DNA of 64,000 nucleotides from Omphiscola glabra (GCA_964017045.1 OZ024794.1:37788210-37852209); one strand, 5' to 3'. Positions 1-13,324 are shown, counted from the first letter of the stretch. The notes: a model not told the origin generated them from the letters alone. Numbers and translations: made by a program.

Positions 1-117
1 GTTTTATCCAACAATGTTGAATTTAGAGGCCAAAATAGCCCACGAAAACATTTTTTTTTACCTAAGTTCTTCCCCCCCAAAAAAGGGATGGGATGATATT
101 AAGTCTTTTTAGGTGCT

Positions 118-165
118 CAGGAAAGAGAGAAAGGAGGAGAGAAAGAGAGAGAGAAAGAGAGGAGT
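118..165. repeat. GA-rich microsatellite
   Basis: An imperfect purine run of GAAA, GAGA and GGA units. It is low-complexity DNA without coding meaning. Confidence 0.8.
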
Positions 166-999
166 GGAGTGACGGATTTCCCTTTAGGCTAAATAGTTGC
201 CTAGGGCCTCCAAAATCGAAATTAAAGAAGCAACATTCGTCTAATTTTTCGCGCTATACAAAATTTATTTGACTTTTAAAAAAAATACATATAAAATACG
301 AATGAAATCAATTTTTTATTATTAAAAAATGATTTAATTTAATTTTTAATAATAATTACTGTTGTTACGATCAAAGAAATACAGTAAGAGCCAAAAGTAA
401 CAGTACTGAAACTCCCGCATCTCGAACGAATAAATGCGTTTGTCTACGATGCACAGCTCCAGCTGCCAGGCGTTCCCTGATGTGTCAAGGAAGTTGTGTT
501 GGGCTGATGTCAGAAATGGGTCTTTCAACGGAGGAAGAGGTTTTCATTGTTAAGTTCTATTTTCGCTAGTACGTAAAGAATTAAGTGATTGTGTTGGGGG
601 CCATGTTTGAAAAAAGATGGCAGAGCAATTCAAAGAGATATTTATTTCGACGGCACGAAGTTACACAGTTATGCTGTCTATTTTTACAAATTTAGACGTT
701 ATAGTGTCAATGGAAGAAGAAGTCTGGGAGACCAGTACATTTTGCGACCATGGCCATCACGCCTGTTTCTCTAGATGATTTTGCGTTCGCCCCTACGAAG
801 TATACGAGGGAAATATTTCAGAGAGATCAGTGGCACACATACGTTCTTCGATTGTTTAAGAACCAAGTTACATTTTTATTCAATGCTTAACGGAGACATA
901 TCTGTAAGCCAGGATGATGTGCTGTGAACATTTCTGGCTATGGTATACCAGGATCCAGTTTTAATAGGAATGCGTAATTCTCCGAAAAAAGATAAACGC

Positions 1000-1092
1000 A
1001 GGGGGGCTATCTATAAAGTACGTCACGCCCCGTTGAGGTGTAGGGGGACTAAGAAAGTGTGACAGCTTTTGACACCGGGGGGGGGGGGGGGG
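1000..1092. repeat. Dispersed repeat end with GGGGCTATC motif and poly-G
   Basis: The sequence GGGGGGCTATCTATAAAGTA is followed by CGTCACGCCCC and then a 16-base G run. A related phrase, GGGGCTATCCATCGATGACG, stands at 21524-21543. The shared motif suggests a dispersed element, but I cannot define its ends or class. Confidence 0.4.
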
Positions 1093-2955
1093 AGGCAAAG
1101 ATCGTGTGTGACATCATTCATATTTATTTTTATTTTTCATACATACAAAACCTGAAAATGACAGTGATGTTGATTTTTATGTTTTGATGGATGTATTCTG
1201 CCAGAAGATGTCGCTTTTATAAATTTAATAGTTTATTAGTGAAGTGTGGTAAAAAAAAAAAAATTAATTTTAATTCGTTTGTAATTTTTTAGCTTAATTT
1301 TTTAATTCGATAGTGTGACGAACTTCTCAGTTCTGGGATTTGTAACAGGTTGTGACAGTGGGGAAAGAGGGGAGGGGGGTACTTTCAAGATGCGGGACTT
1401 TCAGAACTGCTAATTTTAGGCGCATGCTATATTTACTAAAAGATCACTCTGGTGAAAACATGTCTGAGAAAAAAAATAGCAAAGTTTATTATATACCACT
1501 GTTTGCTGTCTTGATGCATTGAACTGTTTGGCATTATCAATGACATAATTTCTTTTCGTTCCCCACAAAGACAGTTTTAAAATAATTTATGCAATGTGCC
1601 ATCTCATTCAAAACTACCTAAATGTGAGTAACAAAAGCCATCAATGCGATTTTGGAAAGCTGCAGTGCTAGCACTGTTGTGTCTTATTCATGGCTACGAT
1701 GGTCATGAAAACACCAGGCTTCAACCCTACGATCTGTTGATTCAAATAGAGTCATTGTGATTAGAGTTTTTCCTTGATTGCTTGTCCTATGTGTTACGTT
1801 ATTTTCATCAAGTCAGCAAAACTATTAAAATTCATTGACTGTGCCATAAACTAACTCACTTGAAGATTTTAAAAACTAAATTAGAGTAGATTTTGATAAT
1901 TTGTTCCAGTTTATTTATTATATATTCTGAATCAAAATGATTATGATTCATCTTCTGTACGCTTCAATCAGGGTTGGGTCACATGGACTGTTAAATGATA
2001 TTATACATTTGAGATTTAATGATGTAATGTCGGTAGACATTGTGCCCTTTTTCAGGTCACAATCCAGGTAAAATGTAATTTAAAAAAAAATATTTTTGAT
2101 AAGAGGCCTTAGAATTCAATTAGCATAAAGCATCTAGGTAGAAAAATCTGGCGCCAATTAGCCTAAGACCTCTAGGTAGAAAAATCGGGCCCTTAGTCGC
2201 ACAAAATTAAATTGTTTGACTAATTCTTGCAACCGCTATAAAAGTAACATGAATTATAAAAATGAATTTTATAAAAAAACTTCTAATTTGTTTATACCAG
2301 GGGAAAATGAAGCCACTAGTTCCAAGTTCCCAACGACTCAACTAGCTTAATATAATTTAATTTCCTGGGATGAGAGAACTTTTATCCCGTTTTCCTTAGC
2401 TAAGTAAAACCCTGGGACTTTACATGTTTATACAATTTGAAAAAACTCCTAATCCGACATATAAACAAAAAATAATAAAATCCAAATGAAATTTCACTTT
2501 CGTATTAATGATTACCAAATTATAAGTATTCAATTTTAAGTTAAAATGCTATGTATTTGTTATGTGTCTGGGAAACACAAATATAAACTAAAAATACCTT
2601 GTACTTTGTCTCCCTTTAACGACACTATTTGTGTTGAGAAAAACAATATTGACTTCGCTCTGCCGCCATAAAAAGAAAAGTCAATTGGAGGTAGTTTCGA
2701 GGGCAACCTGAGGACAACAAACAATTTTTAGGCTTGTTTACCCACCCTAGTCCAAGCACATAGCTGCTGCTTTTAAGAAGCTCGCAAGTTACTTGTCAAG
2801 GAATTATGCGTAATTTAAAGCCATAGTTTAATGCTGTGATTCATAGATAGCAATGGTATATTATTACATTTCTTTTACCATACTTGATATAATATAGAGT
2901 TTTGTGCAAGATCTGGATAATTTGTGGGACTCCTTTTCATTTTTTCTCTACACAG

Positions 2956-5390
2956 ATTAAACGCCTTTTACCCGATGGAGCATGTGCCAAGTCAGGACAC
3001 ATTGAAATAGGTGACCGATTATTGACCTGTAACGGCTTTCTCTTGAAAAATTTAACACAGGCTCAGTGTCTGGACGTCCTGAGGCATTCAAGTCACCGGT
3101 TGGAATTAACAGTACTGCGTCAAAGGGAAAACAAAGATCAAAGTTTACATTTTGAAGCAGACCATTCTGAAAACTCAGAGTTTTCGATCCATAATGAATC
3201 TGAAATAGAAATTGAAGGAACATATTGTGACATTTCAAAAAAGGATCAGTCCTTATGCACCGGCAATGGTCTTTTTTTTATAAAGGAGATTTGTTCCGAA
3301 TGTAATACATCAAGCCTTTCCCCTAGTGCAACGATAGTGTGTACTGAAAAAGATTCGGTAACAACTATTGACTCAACTCTGGAAAGAAAAGATCATTACC
3401 AACTTTACGATCATGATTGTATAGACCATCTGTATTCGTTACAGCATGTTCATAAAATTGGAACAGATGATTTCCCATTTATAGTCAACAATAAGAAAGC
3501 TGAAATAACTCTAGAAATCAATGTAAATAACGATTGTACCTTCTTGATGAATACATCTAAACAGTTAGCTGATTCATTTTTACATAAGAACGAGGAAGAA
3601 ATAACTTTTTCTTCATTCAATTCATCAGTATCAGAAGATAAGCATAGTATTGCTAATAGAAGTCCTTCAGTAAATGAGTGTTTAAAAGCTATAGCTCTAA
3701 TTGAAACAAACAGGTTGTATGAAAACAGTGTCTCACTGTCTTCTACAAATATTTCTGCTTTGACTAATATGGAGACAAAATCTGACCACTTTTCCATACC
3801 GCAATATACAAATATTCCGTTAAATTTGGTTCAGGAAAGCACTGATAAATTGTCTATGCCTTTTGTTAGCTCAAATATGTCACTAGAATCGGACTTTGTC
3901 AAAGTAGATGAGATAGAGGTGAGCAATCTATTGGAAATGGAATGTTTTCCTCCACATCCGACAACAAACAACGTTTTATCACCCCCAGACAGTAACAAGG
4001 AGAAGTCAGTAGCAACAATAAATGCAGTGGAATTTGACAATCAATGTAAGGAAATAATATATACACATGCCGTTGCAGAAACCAATAGTTTATCTCAGAA
4101 TTCACCATCAATTACAATGAATGAACTGGTGGCTTCTTCTGAAAGAAATGATGTTTCAATGCATGCACATAATCCAATTCAAATTGAAAAGGAAGAGCTA
4201 TTAAGCAAAAGTAACAAAACAAATGAATCTTACGCATACTTTACAACTTTCGGTGCGAATACCATGGGGCAGGAGAAGGAAGTTCCCATCTGCCCCATGA
4301 CCGCTACTAGATATTTCAAAGGAAATTCATTATGTATACGATCACCAACAAAAGAGAGAACTACTTCGGAACAATACCCAGCAATGGATCCCATTGCTAA
4401 AGAAGATATTGCCATTATTATGGCAGGCTTCAACGTTCCGAAACCTCGAATCGAAGATGAGACATCAAATGTGCCTCGTCGTCTGATTGACGAAGACGAA
4501 ATAGTACCAACACTTTTGACTCACAACCAAAAAGAAATGCTTACAGATATTCTTAACAAATGGGGAAATGATGATGCACACCAGAGCATATTTGAAAGAG
4601 GTCTTGGTGGCTTTACAAAACCAATTAAATGTAAGCCTCTAAGACGAGAAGATGATCATATTTCTGTGTTTAATCAAACTGTAACGGAGATTTCACTTTC
4701 AAAAACGCAGGATGAAGAAACAGCTGCTTTACTTGATAGTAATTCAGTAAATTCAATTTCCTTTATCACGGAACAAGGATCAGAAGCTACTAACGATGAA
4801 AGCCACGAGCCTCATACAGATGTTCAGTTAGGTTTTAAAAGTAGAAAGGATATTAAATATGCTGATACAACTAATTACAAAGAAAAATCATCACGAACTC
4901 TGGAAAAATTTGATGACACTGGGCAAGAAAATAAAATCTTGCCATTCTCTGGGTTTAAAGCCAAATTTGAAAACTTTCGAGCAGCATTGGATCCTATTTC
5001 TTCAAAATCAACACCAAGACGTCCTAAAAGCATGATCGAAGTTTCTTCCACACAAAGCTCTTCTCCCTTAATAACGTTTATACATGAGGACAATCTTTCA
5101 CCAGCATTAAGACCTTTATCTGCTTTCAAACCACAAAGTTCATCAATCACGAACTTAAACTTTTTACCGACTGGCAGGCCTGCTATTGGTAATTTCTATG
5201 GAGTTACGTTTACACCTAGGTTAAGAACAGACTATCCAAAAACAAGGCAAGACGAGGGAGGACCATTTCAAGTTGATGTTTTGAAAGGGATTATAGGACT
5301 TGGTATCAAGGTTAATGTAACTTCTTCTGGATATGCCCAGGTATCTGAAATTCAAAGAGGTGGACCAGTAGACAAAAATGGACAAATAAG
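2956..5390 (+). CDS. PDZ scaffold protein (pro-IL-16/PDZD2-like), exon 1 of those visible
   Basis: An acceptor (tttttctctacacag) opens the exon in phase 0, and a donor at 5391 (AG|GTAAAA) closes it in phase 2. The first 55 or so residues are the back two thirds of a PDZ domain: IKRLLPDGACAKSGHIEIGD, then LLTCNG, then LDVLRHS and a terminal LELTVLR strand. The carboxylate-binding loop of this domain must lie in an upstream exon. About 680 residues follow that are rich in Ser, Thr, Asn and Glu and look disordered. The last 45 residues begin a second PDZ with loop GIIGLGIKV and the usual EIQRGGPVDKNGQIR turn. Proteins of this type cluster membrane or cytoskeletal partners by binding carboxy-terminal peptides. 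The exon is open for 811 codons without a stop, which strongly supports coding. The ATG at 2902 is upstream of the acceptor and is not the start. Confidence 0.88.
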
Positions 5391-5695
5391 GTAAAAGAAA
5401 GAGTTTTCTATAAACATTTATTTAAAATCTTTACATTATTATTATAATATATACATTTAATTGAATCAAATAGTGAATTAGTTTTAATTTTTATTTTGTT
5501 TATGAGTTTAAAATTTTCACCAAAATTGTTATCATTCGGTCTAAATTCATACAATTATTCAAACTATTGAGTGATCTTTAGCAAAGTTTATAAGTTTGAG
5601 AGTTATGTTTGAAAGAGTTATGATAGGCCTTCTATTATGAAAAAAAGTATTTTCTTCTAATATCAAATTATTAGTATTTTAACCCCTTCTAACAG

Positions 5696-5835
5696 AGTGA
5701 ATGATTACATATGGAGTATTAACTCGACTGAGCTAACTGGTCAAAATGATGCAAAAGTTCAGCAAGTGCTTAGATTACTTCCAAGAGGTCTTGTCAAACT
5801 TGTTGTCAGTAGTTTGAATTCTAAGGAGACACAAG
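5696..5835 (+). CDS. PDZ scaffold protein, exon 2 (completes second PDZ)
   Basis: The acceptor (ccccttctaacag) and donor (CAAG|GTATGT) are both canonical. The joined codon AG|A gives Arg and the frame then reads VNDYIWSINSTEL, followed by a helix ending VLRLLPRG and the last strand LVKLVVSS. This finishes the PDZ fold begun in exon 1, which is the best proof of the junction. The exon has 140 bases and exits in phase 1. The 305-bp intron before it holds only AT-rich sequence. Confidence 0.9.
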
Positions 5836-6796
5836 GTATGTTTAGTTGACTCTTACGGTTAAAGTCTTTATTTTTAAAAATATACGTCTTTATAATTAAA
5901 TAATTAGAAGAAGGTTGGACTAAATTTAATATGAATTAGATTTAAAAAGCAAACGTTTAATGTAAAACAGGAGGGTTTTAAATTAAACAGAGCATCCCAA
6001 AAATTATTTCTTTTTAAGTTAAGGTGCCTTTGCAACATGCAGATTTTCTGAAAGTAGCCAATTGCACTGCAAAATAAAGATTATACTAAAACTTTTGTTC
6101 TCACTGTTCAGCCAAACAATTATCAATTTTTTAAAGTACAAATGAGATGAAATACTTAAATACCTTCAATTGAGGTAATCCCAACAATATTCAAGTAATA
6201 CAATTTCCTAAAACTAATTCAACCAAAAGTCTGTGCAAAACCAACAACTATTTATATGTGAACACAAAGTAATGAGAAATTTTGAGACATTGTTAAAACA
6301 ATTAATCAACTTAATTGTTGAATAGCTTAATCAAGCAGCTACGCCTAAAGGCATCTAGTTATTACTAATGAGTTCCTGGTTTGCACAAAGTAAGGTAGAT
6401 TATGTGTAATACTACATTATAAAATGGGGAAGCCTATTTGGAACATGAACAATTTTGGCATAAGGAATAAAGAATAAAGTTGTTAAAAATCTCTAAGTTA
6501 AATATATAGTGATTTTTATTAGATTCAAAATATCTTCAGAATTAAAAAATCTCAGCCACATTTCGGACTTGTGTCCTTGATTTTGGAATCAATGTTTTAA
6601 AAAAAGTCATACAACGTTACATGAAATTGGTAGTTTGAAATTTTTAAAATGTAAAAAGCAGATATTTCTTTGCTTTTTATAGACCACTAATGCAAGCTAT
6701 ACAAAGATTAAACATTCTTTATTTTGTCTGGGGGAAATCATAATTTTAAAAAATTTGAATATTACAGACTCAAATACGTATTTATTATTTTTGCAG
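5836..6796. other. Intron without recognised features
   Basis: This 961-bp AT-rich intron lies between exons 2 and 3 of the PDZ gene. I see no transposon termini, RNA gene or extra exon in it. Confidence 0.6.
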
Positions 6797-9657
6797 AAAA
6801 CATCATCAAACTTCGAGAACAGGAAGCATCACCACTATCAATATTAAATAAGCCCGAAATATTTTCTTCAAACATGATCAGTTCAATACAAAAGTCACCA
6901 ACGGAGAAAAACTCATTGGATGTAGAACCTGAACTGCCATTGGCTTGTTCAACAACAGAAAGGACAGTAGAAGAATATACAAACACAGCAAGCGTCACTA
7001 TTTTAGACAATGAATCACATCCACAAAAAATGTATTCTTTGTCAACTTTAAATTCAAATACTTTCTCATCTCTTGTCGACCAGACATCTCAAAAGATAGT
7101 TGGATTAAATAAAGACTTGACTTCTCAAAAAGAACAAATTGCATCACAAAAAGTTCTACCCATAAAAGATGAATCAACAAAACCTAAATCTATAACACAC
7201 TTTCCAGTTTTTTATTCTGATGATAGTATTGATGAGCCAGATCTTGCAAATTTGAAAACAAATATCCAAGAGGAAATATTTTCCAATCCGAAGTCAATGT
7301 CAAAATTAATCCCTAGCAGCAAAAAAGAATTATTCCAACAAAAACTGTCACCAGCCCTTACATCTAAGCAAAACCCTCAACTTGGAGAGTTGGATAATTC
7401 AATTTATCAGGACATAATTTTCACACAACAATCTCCTGTTACAAATGAGGACAGGATAACTACTTTGAATTCTAAAATCCCACCTCCAGTAGCTCCTAAA
7501 CCACAGTCAGTTTTCCATATGACTGGCGAGAAAAGTAACTATAGTGGTTATTTTAAAGATGGAGAACGAGTAATAAAAACATCTCATGTTATAAGTCACA
7601 GTAATGAGACGTCACACATTTTCACTCAATCTGTAAAAACAGAAAATGTAAATAACAATTCAAAGACGACAGTGTTATCAAAAGTCCGAATGTTTGATAA
7701 GCCATCTTTTGCAGACAGTAGTAAAAATATAGGCTTCCCTTCAAGAACATTTGAAAGTAGAAAAACAGAAAAAATGTCATCAAAGATGCTGAAAACCACT
7801 CCTTCTTTAGTTTCTACGAATTCCAAAATCCTTGCCACTTCTGCAATCAGACCCAAAGATATTGATATTTTCGAGATCCACAGAGAAAGCTCAGATGGTA
7901 AAACAATAACAGTTTTAAGTCCTACTCGACTTAACAGCGCTTTATCCCCACGTCATTCTTACGATTCTCCTACTTCTACTCCTTTACAAAAAATTGGAGC
8001 AAGTAACAACAAGCCACATTCTCAGTCTTTTCCTGGGCACGTCCATAAGGGAAATGAGGCTGCTAAGAATGCATCAGACAATGTTACAACAAGGTCATGT
8101 CAATATGAAATTAGTATTGCTCCTCAAAATATTCAAGCTTCATGTACAATTATAAATGAACAAAACCTTAGTTCCCATGCTACAAATGAGTTAGTAACCT
8201 ACAGTGTTGTAGAGGGTTCAATAGAACAGTGTGTACAAATTGGTGACGATGTCAATGACTCAGAAATGGACATAAGTGATTCTTTCCTAATAGCTCCTTT
8301 GTCGTCTCTGGAAGCAATTGAATCAGACAAAGATCAAGTAAATTTCTCGCACAATATTTTACGTATCAAAAAACCTATGGCGCTTCCAAGAAGAAAAGTA
8401 GAAAATAAGAAAATTTCATTAGTTGAGATTGTAAATGACGGCTTCCTCGAGTTGGATGGCACTGATACTGATGATTTATTGAAATATGAAAGTAAATGTT
8501 CTCAAATATCAAACTATGATTCTTTACTTGACTCACCAAATCCTTGCAATAATGACTTTGCTGGCAAAGTCATTGATTTTGGAATGACAATTTCAATTAA
8601 CTTGTGTAATAAAGAGAAAAACAATGAGAAAAATTGTGCAGGACTCGATAACCATAATTGTGATGAAAATAATGACACCAATAAAAGTGGTGAGTTTGGT
8701 TTGAAAAATGAAGATATCAATAAAGACACATTGCAGCATAGCATGAATGCTTACGTGAACAAAGAAAATCACTCAAATATTTTTTTGGAGGCTGAAAACG
8801 ACAAGCTTATCTCTCCTGAGGAGGCAAAAGAAGATGATATATATACTAAACAGGCAAAACAAATTGTTGAGCTTGTGATTACTAATGTATTCAGTGATCA
8901 ATTAATCTTAAGGAGTACAGTAAATGATCTTGCATTATTATCTCAACACATTTCTGAAAGTGAACCACCACCGTTGCCTGAGGCACCACCTCCAAACATT
9001 AAAAACACCGAGCATCCTGTTTTGTTTGAGAAGTTAAATCTTGATTCGCTAAATTTAATAGAATATCATAACATAGAAATGACATCCGATTTTCTGAATG
9101 ATCAGAGTATGGATAAATTAGCAATGTGCGAACAAAATCTTGAACAGGCAATGAGTGATGACTCTACAGAACCTTTTTCTGCTATTCAAAACCAACATAA
9201 TTATGGAGATAATGGGGCAGCTCAGATGGATATACCAAATGAAACGTCATATAATCCAATAGACGATTTGGTTTCAAAAGTAACATTGCAAAACAATAAA
9301 AACTTAGCTTCAAATGAAATTGAACTAACTAAAAATACACATGATGATCTCCCCTGTCAGGGAAAAGATACAATTATTAAAGTTGACAGGGGGGAGATTG
9401 CTACTGTTCCCAATAGTAATGCCAACATTGACCAGTTAATGTCAAACTTTCAAGGGGAAACTCAAAACATTGATACCCGTGAAGAGGATAGTGAGCAATG
9501 GGCTCCGATACCTCCAACCACCGCACCCCCAGTAATTACCTCATATAATAGTGTCTATGATAATACTGTAGTATTGGATGATGCCAGATTGGCAATGGAA
9601 GATGATAATGCTTTAACATGTCATAATTCATTTTATAATGATGAAACTCAAACAACA
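6797..9657 (+). CDS. PDZ scaffold protein, exon 3 (large disordered linker exon)
   Basis: The exon starts after tttttgcag at 6796 with the split codon G|AA, giving Glu and then NIIKLREQEA. It ends before GTAAGT at 9658 in phase 0. It is open for 953 codons. The product has no globular domain that I recognise. It is rich in Ser, Thr, Asn, Asp and Glu and carries short proline patches (KIPPPVAPKPQS, SEPPPLPEAPPP, APIPPTTAPPV) that look like SH3 or WW ligands. Long unstructured linkers between PDZ domains are typical of PDZD2 and pro-IL-16. The exon is host coding sequence, not a retroelement: no RT, integrase or protease motif is present and both splice phases fit the neighbours. Confidence 0.87.
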
Positions 9658-9921
9658 GTAAGTATCAAGCTTTCATTTTGTAAGTTAATAATAAATCAAA
9701 TTTAGCTAATTTGATAATCCTTTAACCGTCAATTATATATTACCGTAACAGGGCTATAACCTTTTACCTTTAACTGAGACAGTTGTACTTTTTAATTTTA
9801 AATGAGTTAATTATATTTAGGTTAAATACATATTTAAATGATAATTCAAAAATAAAATGTGAACGTTATTAACTTATTGGCTAATATTTGTGAAATAAAT
9901 ATAAAAAAATGTTTAATTAAG

Positions 9922-10102
9922 GCTGAAGAGATTCCAGCATACAGTCTACATGCAAACAATCAGTCCCAAATCGACAATTTGATGCTTCAAAAAGGTGGGG
10001 AATCATGTAATGAGGCATCCGTTAGAGAGATTTTGAATATATCACCAATACAGAAAAAGGAAATGGAGGCTTGCAGAAATGAAAACAAGAAGAAGCCTTT
10101 AG
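9922..10102 (+). CDS. PDZ scaffold protein, exon 4
   Basis: The exon follows an AG at 9920-9921 and ends before GTATGT at 10103. It reads in phase 0 to phase 1: AEEIPAYSLHANNQ at the start and ENKKKPL at the end. The acceptor has a weak pyrimidine tract, so the exact start is the least certain boundary of the gene. The composition (hydrophilic, Asn, Glu and Lys rich) matches exon 3 and the exit phase matches exon 5. I recognise no domain. Confidence 0.72.
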
Positions 10103-10348
10103 GTATGTGTCATTAATAGTATTTACATGTTTCAAAAAAGTGAGAGGGAACTTAAGAAAGTGATTATTATTGCACAGCTATGATTACTTAGTGTTTTCAG
10201 AGATACCTTTCCTATGTGTTTGCTTTTATAAAATATATTTAATTTTATATTTTATAAAATATAATTATTATCTTTATTTTCTATATTAGGTTCATCACAG
10301 CATTCATCTAATACTGAAACATATCTTTCCCTTATCTACCTTCGCTGA

Positions 10349-11801
10349 CAGTGTTTCTTTCAAATAATATCCTGGGGGGGGGGGGGGGGGGATTTTCAGA
10401 TTTATTTTCGGGTGGGCCGCACCAGAGGCCAGAAGCGTTGTTGAAGGGGGCATTTGTATGAGTTTTCAAAACTGGTCATGTGTATAAATCGTATATGAAT
10501 GGTATGATTTCGTTAAAAAAACAATAGATGTTTAAATAGATGTTTAAAAAACCCTCATATATTTATTAATGTGTAATTTTTTCAAAGGAAATCGTAAACA
10601 ATAAAGTGTATATTTCCCAATATTCAGTTGATTGAAATGTTTATGAAGAATTTCAAAAGAAAAAACTTTCCTCAGAAAAATTACAAATGGCCTTTCCATA
10701 TACTTCAACATATTTTCTTACCTGATCAACATAATTTATTTTTAAATTGACGATTTTTTTCTAAAAATAGCACCTAAAAATGTAATTGTCATGATAATAG
10801 AAATAATAGGTAAAAAAAAAGTTTGTTTGTTTTTTAAAGCTTTATAGTGGATTCTCATCCAAAGAAATAAAACAGTTTTAAAAAAAAACGTGCAGATTGT
10901 AAATTATTCTGATATAAAAGGAGAAAAGCAGTTGGGAATTAATAAATATGGGCTAAATATAAAAAAAGCTCTGTTATTCTGGAAACTGTGTTACAAACGT
11001 AGCACATTTAAAGAAAACACAAATGCTTTAGATTTAATAATAATTGATCCACTATTTGTATGGAATATACATGGAATCGAGTGCAATTAAAATTGTGCTC
11101 ATAACATTTTTAAATGCCTAATTCCATCATACAATTTATAACTAACACCATCCCTTTATGATGAAATATAATTTGAAAACAGATTGCACATGTTCAATAC
11201 TTAGCAAGAACTATATAAAAAAATATTTTTAAAATAATAATAAATAACGATATATGGGAACAAAAAAAAACAAAACAAACTTCGACTTATAAATCAGGAG
11301 CGGCCGGTTTCGAAACAGTAAGATATTTATAATCGAATAGCGTGAACCTCAAGATTTAACTGAAATATACGGATAATCAAATATATCGAGTGTAGCGATA
11401 TTTCAAAGGTTCCAATATTTTTAATCGGTTTTAGCAGTGGTTCTCAACCTGCTAATGCAGTGACCCCTTAATACAGTTCCTCATGTTGTGGCTACCCCCA
11501 ACCACAAAATTATATTCGTTGCTAATGTATAACTGTAGAGTACATGTGTTTTCCAATGTTCTTAGGCGGCCCCTGGAAAAGGGTAGTTCGACTCCAAAGG
11601 GTTGAGAACCGCTGAGTTAAAGGCACACGTTACTGTTCTATTTTAAAAAGTGTTATGAAATGAAAATTTAGTCGTTTTTAAAAATAAGATATATTTTCGT
11701 TTTATTATTGTACACATTTTCCTCCGGAGGTTTGAAGTTTGTGGGGGTAGGGGGGGGGGGGCACTTGACTTTCTGAGAGAGAGATCCTGAAAGAAACACC
11801 G
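10349..11801 (+). mobile_element. Non-autonomous hAT element, copy A (internally deleted)
   Basis: The left end is CAGTGTTTCTTTC and the right end is GAAAGAAACACCG, an imperfect 13-bp inverted terminal repeat. Inside lie an 18-base G run near the left end and, near the right end, the sub-terminal G-rich block GGGGGGGCACTTGACTT that copies B and C also carry. The interior matches copy C from about 20100 onward (for example the phrase ATTCAGTTGATTGAAATGTT at both sites), so A is a shortened derivative lacking most of the left half. It encodes no transposase. I could not see a clear target duplication. Confidence 0.72.
11435..11614. mobile_element. 180-bp hAT MITE nested in copy A
   Basis: The element begins CAGTGGTTCTCAACCT and ends GGTTGAGAACCGCTG, a clear terminal inverted repeat of the hAT type. 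The right flank is AGTTAAAG (11615-11622) and the left flank GGTTTTAG is a decayed form of it. Copies B (near 15820) and C (near 21163) carry the same sequence without the insert, so the empty site is known. This class of termini is widespread in animal hAT elements of the Charlie group. Confidence 0.8.
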
Positions 11802-13324
11802 CCATTTGCTAGTACTTTGTTAATACAAGTAAAATCTTGTAATATTTGCATATTATAATTTCTAGGATTTTCCAGGATTTAATGTTGTGGTCTCTTACGA
11901 AAATATTCCTCTTAATGTTACATAGCGGTGCAAACGCTTGTTTTTTTTTCACCACAAGCTATTGAATAGCTTGAGTCAATAAATAATGGAAAACAATGTA
12001 GTTTGATTTGAAAATAAAACACAGGACAGTTAGAAGGACTTATCGACTAAATGTCTTCTTCAACAGACAAAACTAAACAAGATATTACAAATATTTGGAA
12101 ATTGAAAACGTATGAATTCGAAGTACTTATGTAGCTGTATGTTTAAAAACGAATGATTGAGAGCTATTCAGGAATTCAACAATATTTATAAGAAAACAAA
12201 CATGATTGTGGATACTAATTATAAGATTGTTGAACTGAGATAAACCTTCCAAGCAGGTTAATGAGGTTTAATTTGTGTAATTAAAACATTAATTATTAAG
12301 CTTTAATTATGGCTACATAGAATACAAATGCAAACATTTTGGATAATGCTTTCATCTATACTACAAAAAACATTCAAATAAGTATAAATAAAATTAAAAA
12401 TCAGTTGCAACAGAATAATTATTATATTACGTAAAACTGCATCTGTTTGATTATATATATCCTACCTAAAATAAAAGAAAAAAATAAATTCTAATGGCAG
12501 ACCCTGTCACCAATGAGATTTTCAAAAACCTCTTCTTTTCGCTTTCCGGAGGGTCAAGCGCCTAAGGGATATCCTTGTTAGAAGCAAACTCCATGCTATT
12601 AAAGCACATATAGGCACCAAACGTTTCCACCCGAGGCTTTTGTAACACATTTCCTTGCGTGATTGAAGTTGATAAAATCACTTTCCCTCTGAAAATATTC
12701 AGAATCCAAGATGGTTTTTCTTGGTAAACTGACAACGTGATTTACACAATCCTTTATAAAAAGTACGCACAGACAGGTCGTCACCTTGGAGACCGTTTTA
12801 GAGAAGACCTTTATAACATCAATGAACAACCCCTTTGTCAAATTTTAAATATTTCACTAATGCCAACCATAATGGAATATTAGACATCGCATCTACTGGT
12901 ATATTATATGCAAGTATCTGTTAAAATAATTTTTTGGGAAATATTACAACGCAGTGTTTTCTGTCCATGATACTTTTCAAACTACTTATGATGTTTTAGA
13001 CCTGGTTGTGTTATTTATTAAGTAATTTTTTTTAAAAACATTGACTCATGCTCTTTACCCAACATAAAAATTTTGAGAGTGTAGGAGCGGGAGATAGAGA
13101 GTATAGGGACATTGAGCTATAAGAAAATAAAATATTATCCATATTTTTTATTTTATTTTATTTTTTGGGGGGGGGGGGGGGGGGGTTGGGGGCGGGGGTT
13201 AGCACTACTAAAAAATGTATCTTGGATCTGAAGAGGTTGTAAGTTCAAACTCCTGCGAAAAAAGGAAGCAATGTAACAATTTAAAACATTATTTCCTAAA
13301 TAATTTTGTATAATTTCTCTCCAG

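Larger units (their letters stand above)
1..2955. other. Upstream intron or flank of the PDZ gene; no supported exon
   Basis: This stretch precedes the first supported exon and should mostly be intron, because the first PDZ domain begins in mid-fold at 2956 and its start must lie further upstream. It holds a GA-rich microsatellite, a 16-base G run at 1077-1092, and a short motif shared with 21520-21550. A hAT-MITE-like phrase lies near 170-215. An open stretch at 589-774 has no recognisable relatives or splice context, so I do not call it a gene. Upstream PDZ exons may lie outside the window. Confidence 0.55.
10103..13324. other. Intron 4 of the PDZ gene
   Basis: This 3.2-kb intron holds transposon copy A (10349-11801) and otherwise AT-rich sequence, with a 19-base G run at 13167-13185. 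An AG at 10290 is followed by a short phase-compatible open stretch that stops at 10345, just before the transposon. I do not call it an exon. Confidence 0.6.

Noticed and set aside
589..774. Small gene or exon upstream of the PDZ gene
   Set aside because: 61 codons without splice context, domain or relatives that I recognise.
2957..5150. Several minus-strand open frames within PDZ exon 1
   Set aside because: They are antisense shadows of an 811-codon coding exon whose frame is fixed by PDZ domains and splice phases.
10291..10348. Possible extra PDZ-gene exon after the AG at 10290
   Set aside because: The phase fits and it reads GSSQHSSNTETYLS, but it stops at 10346-10348 directly before transposon A and has no donor. 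The gene is continuous without it.
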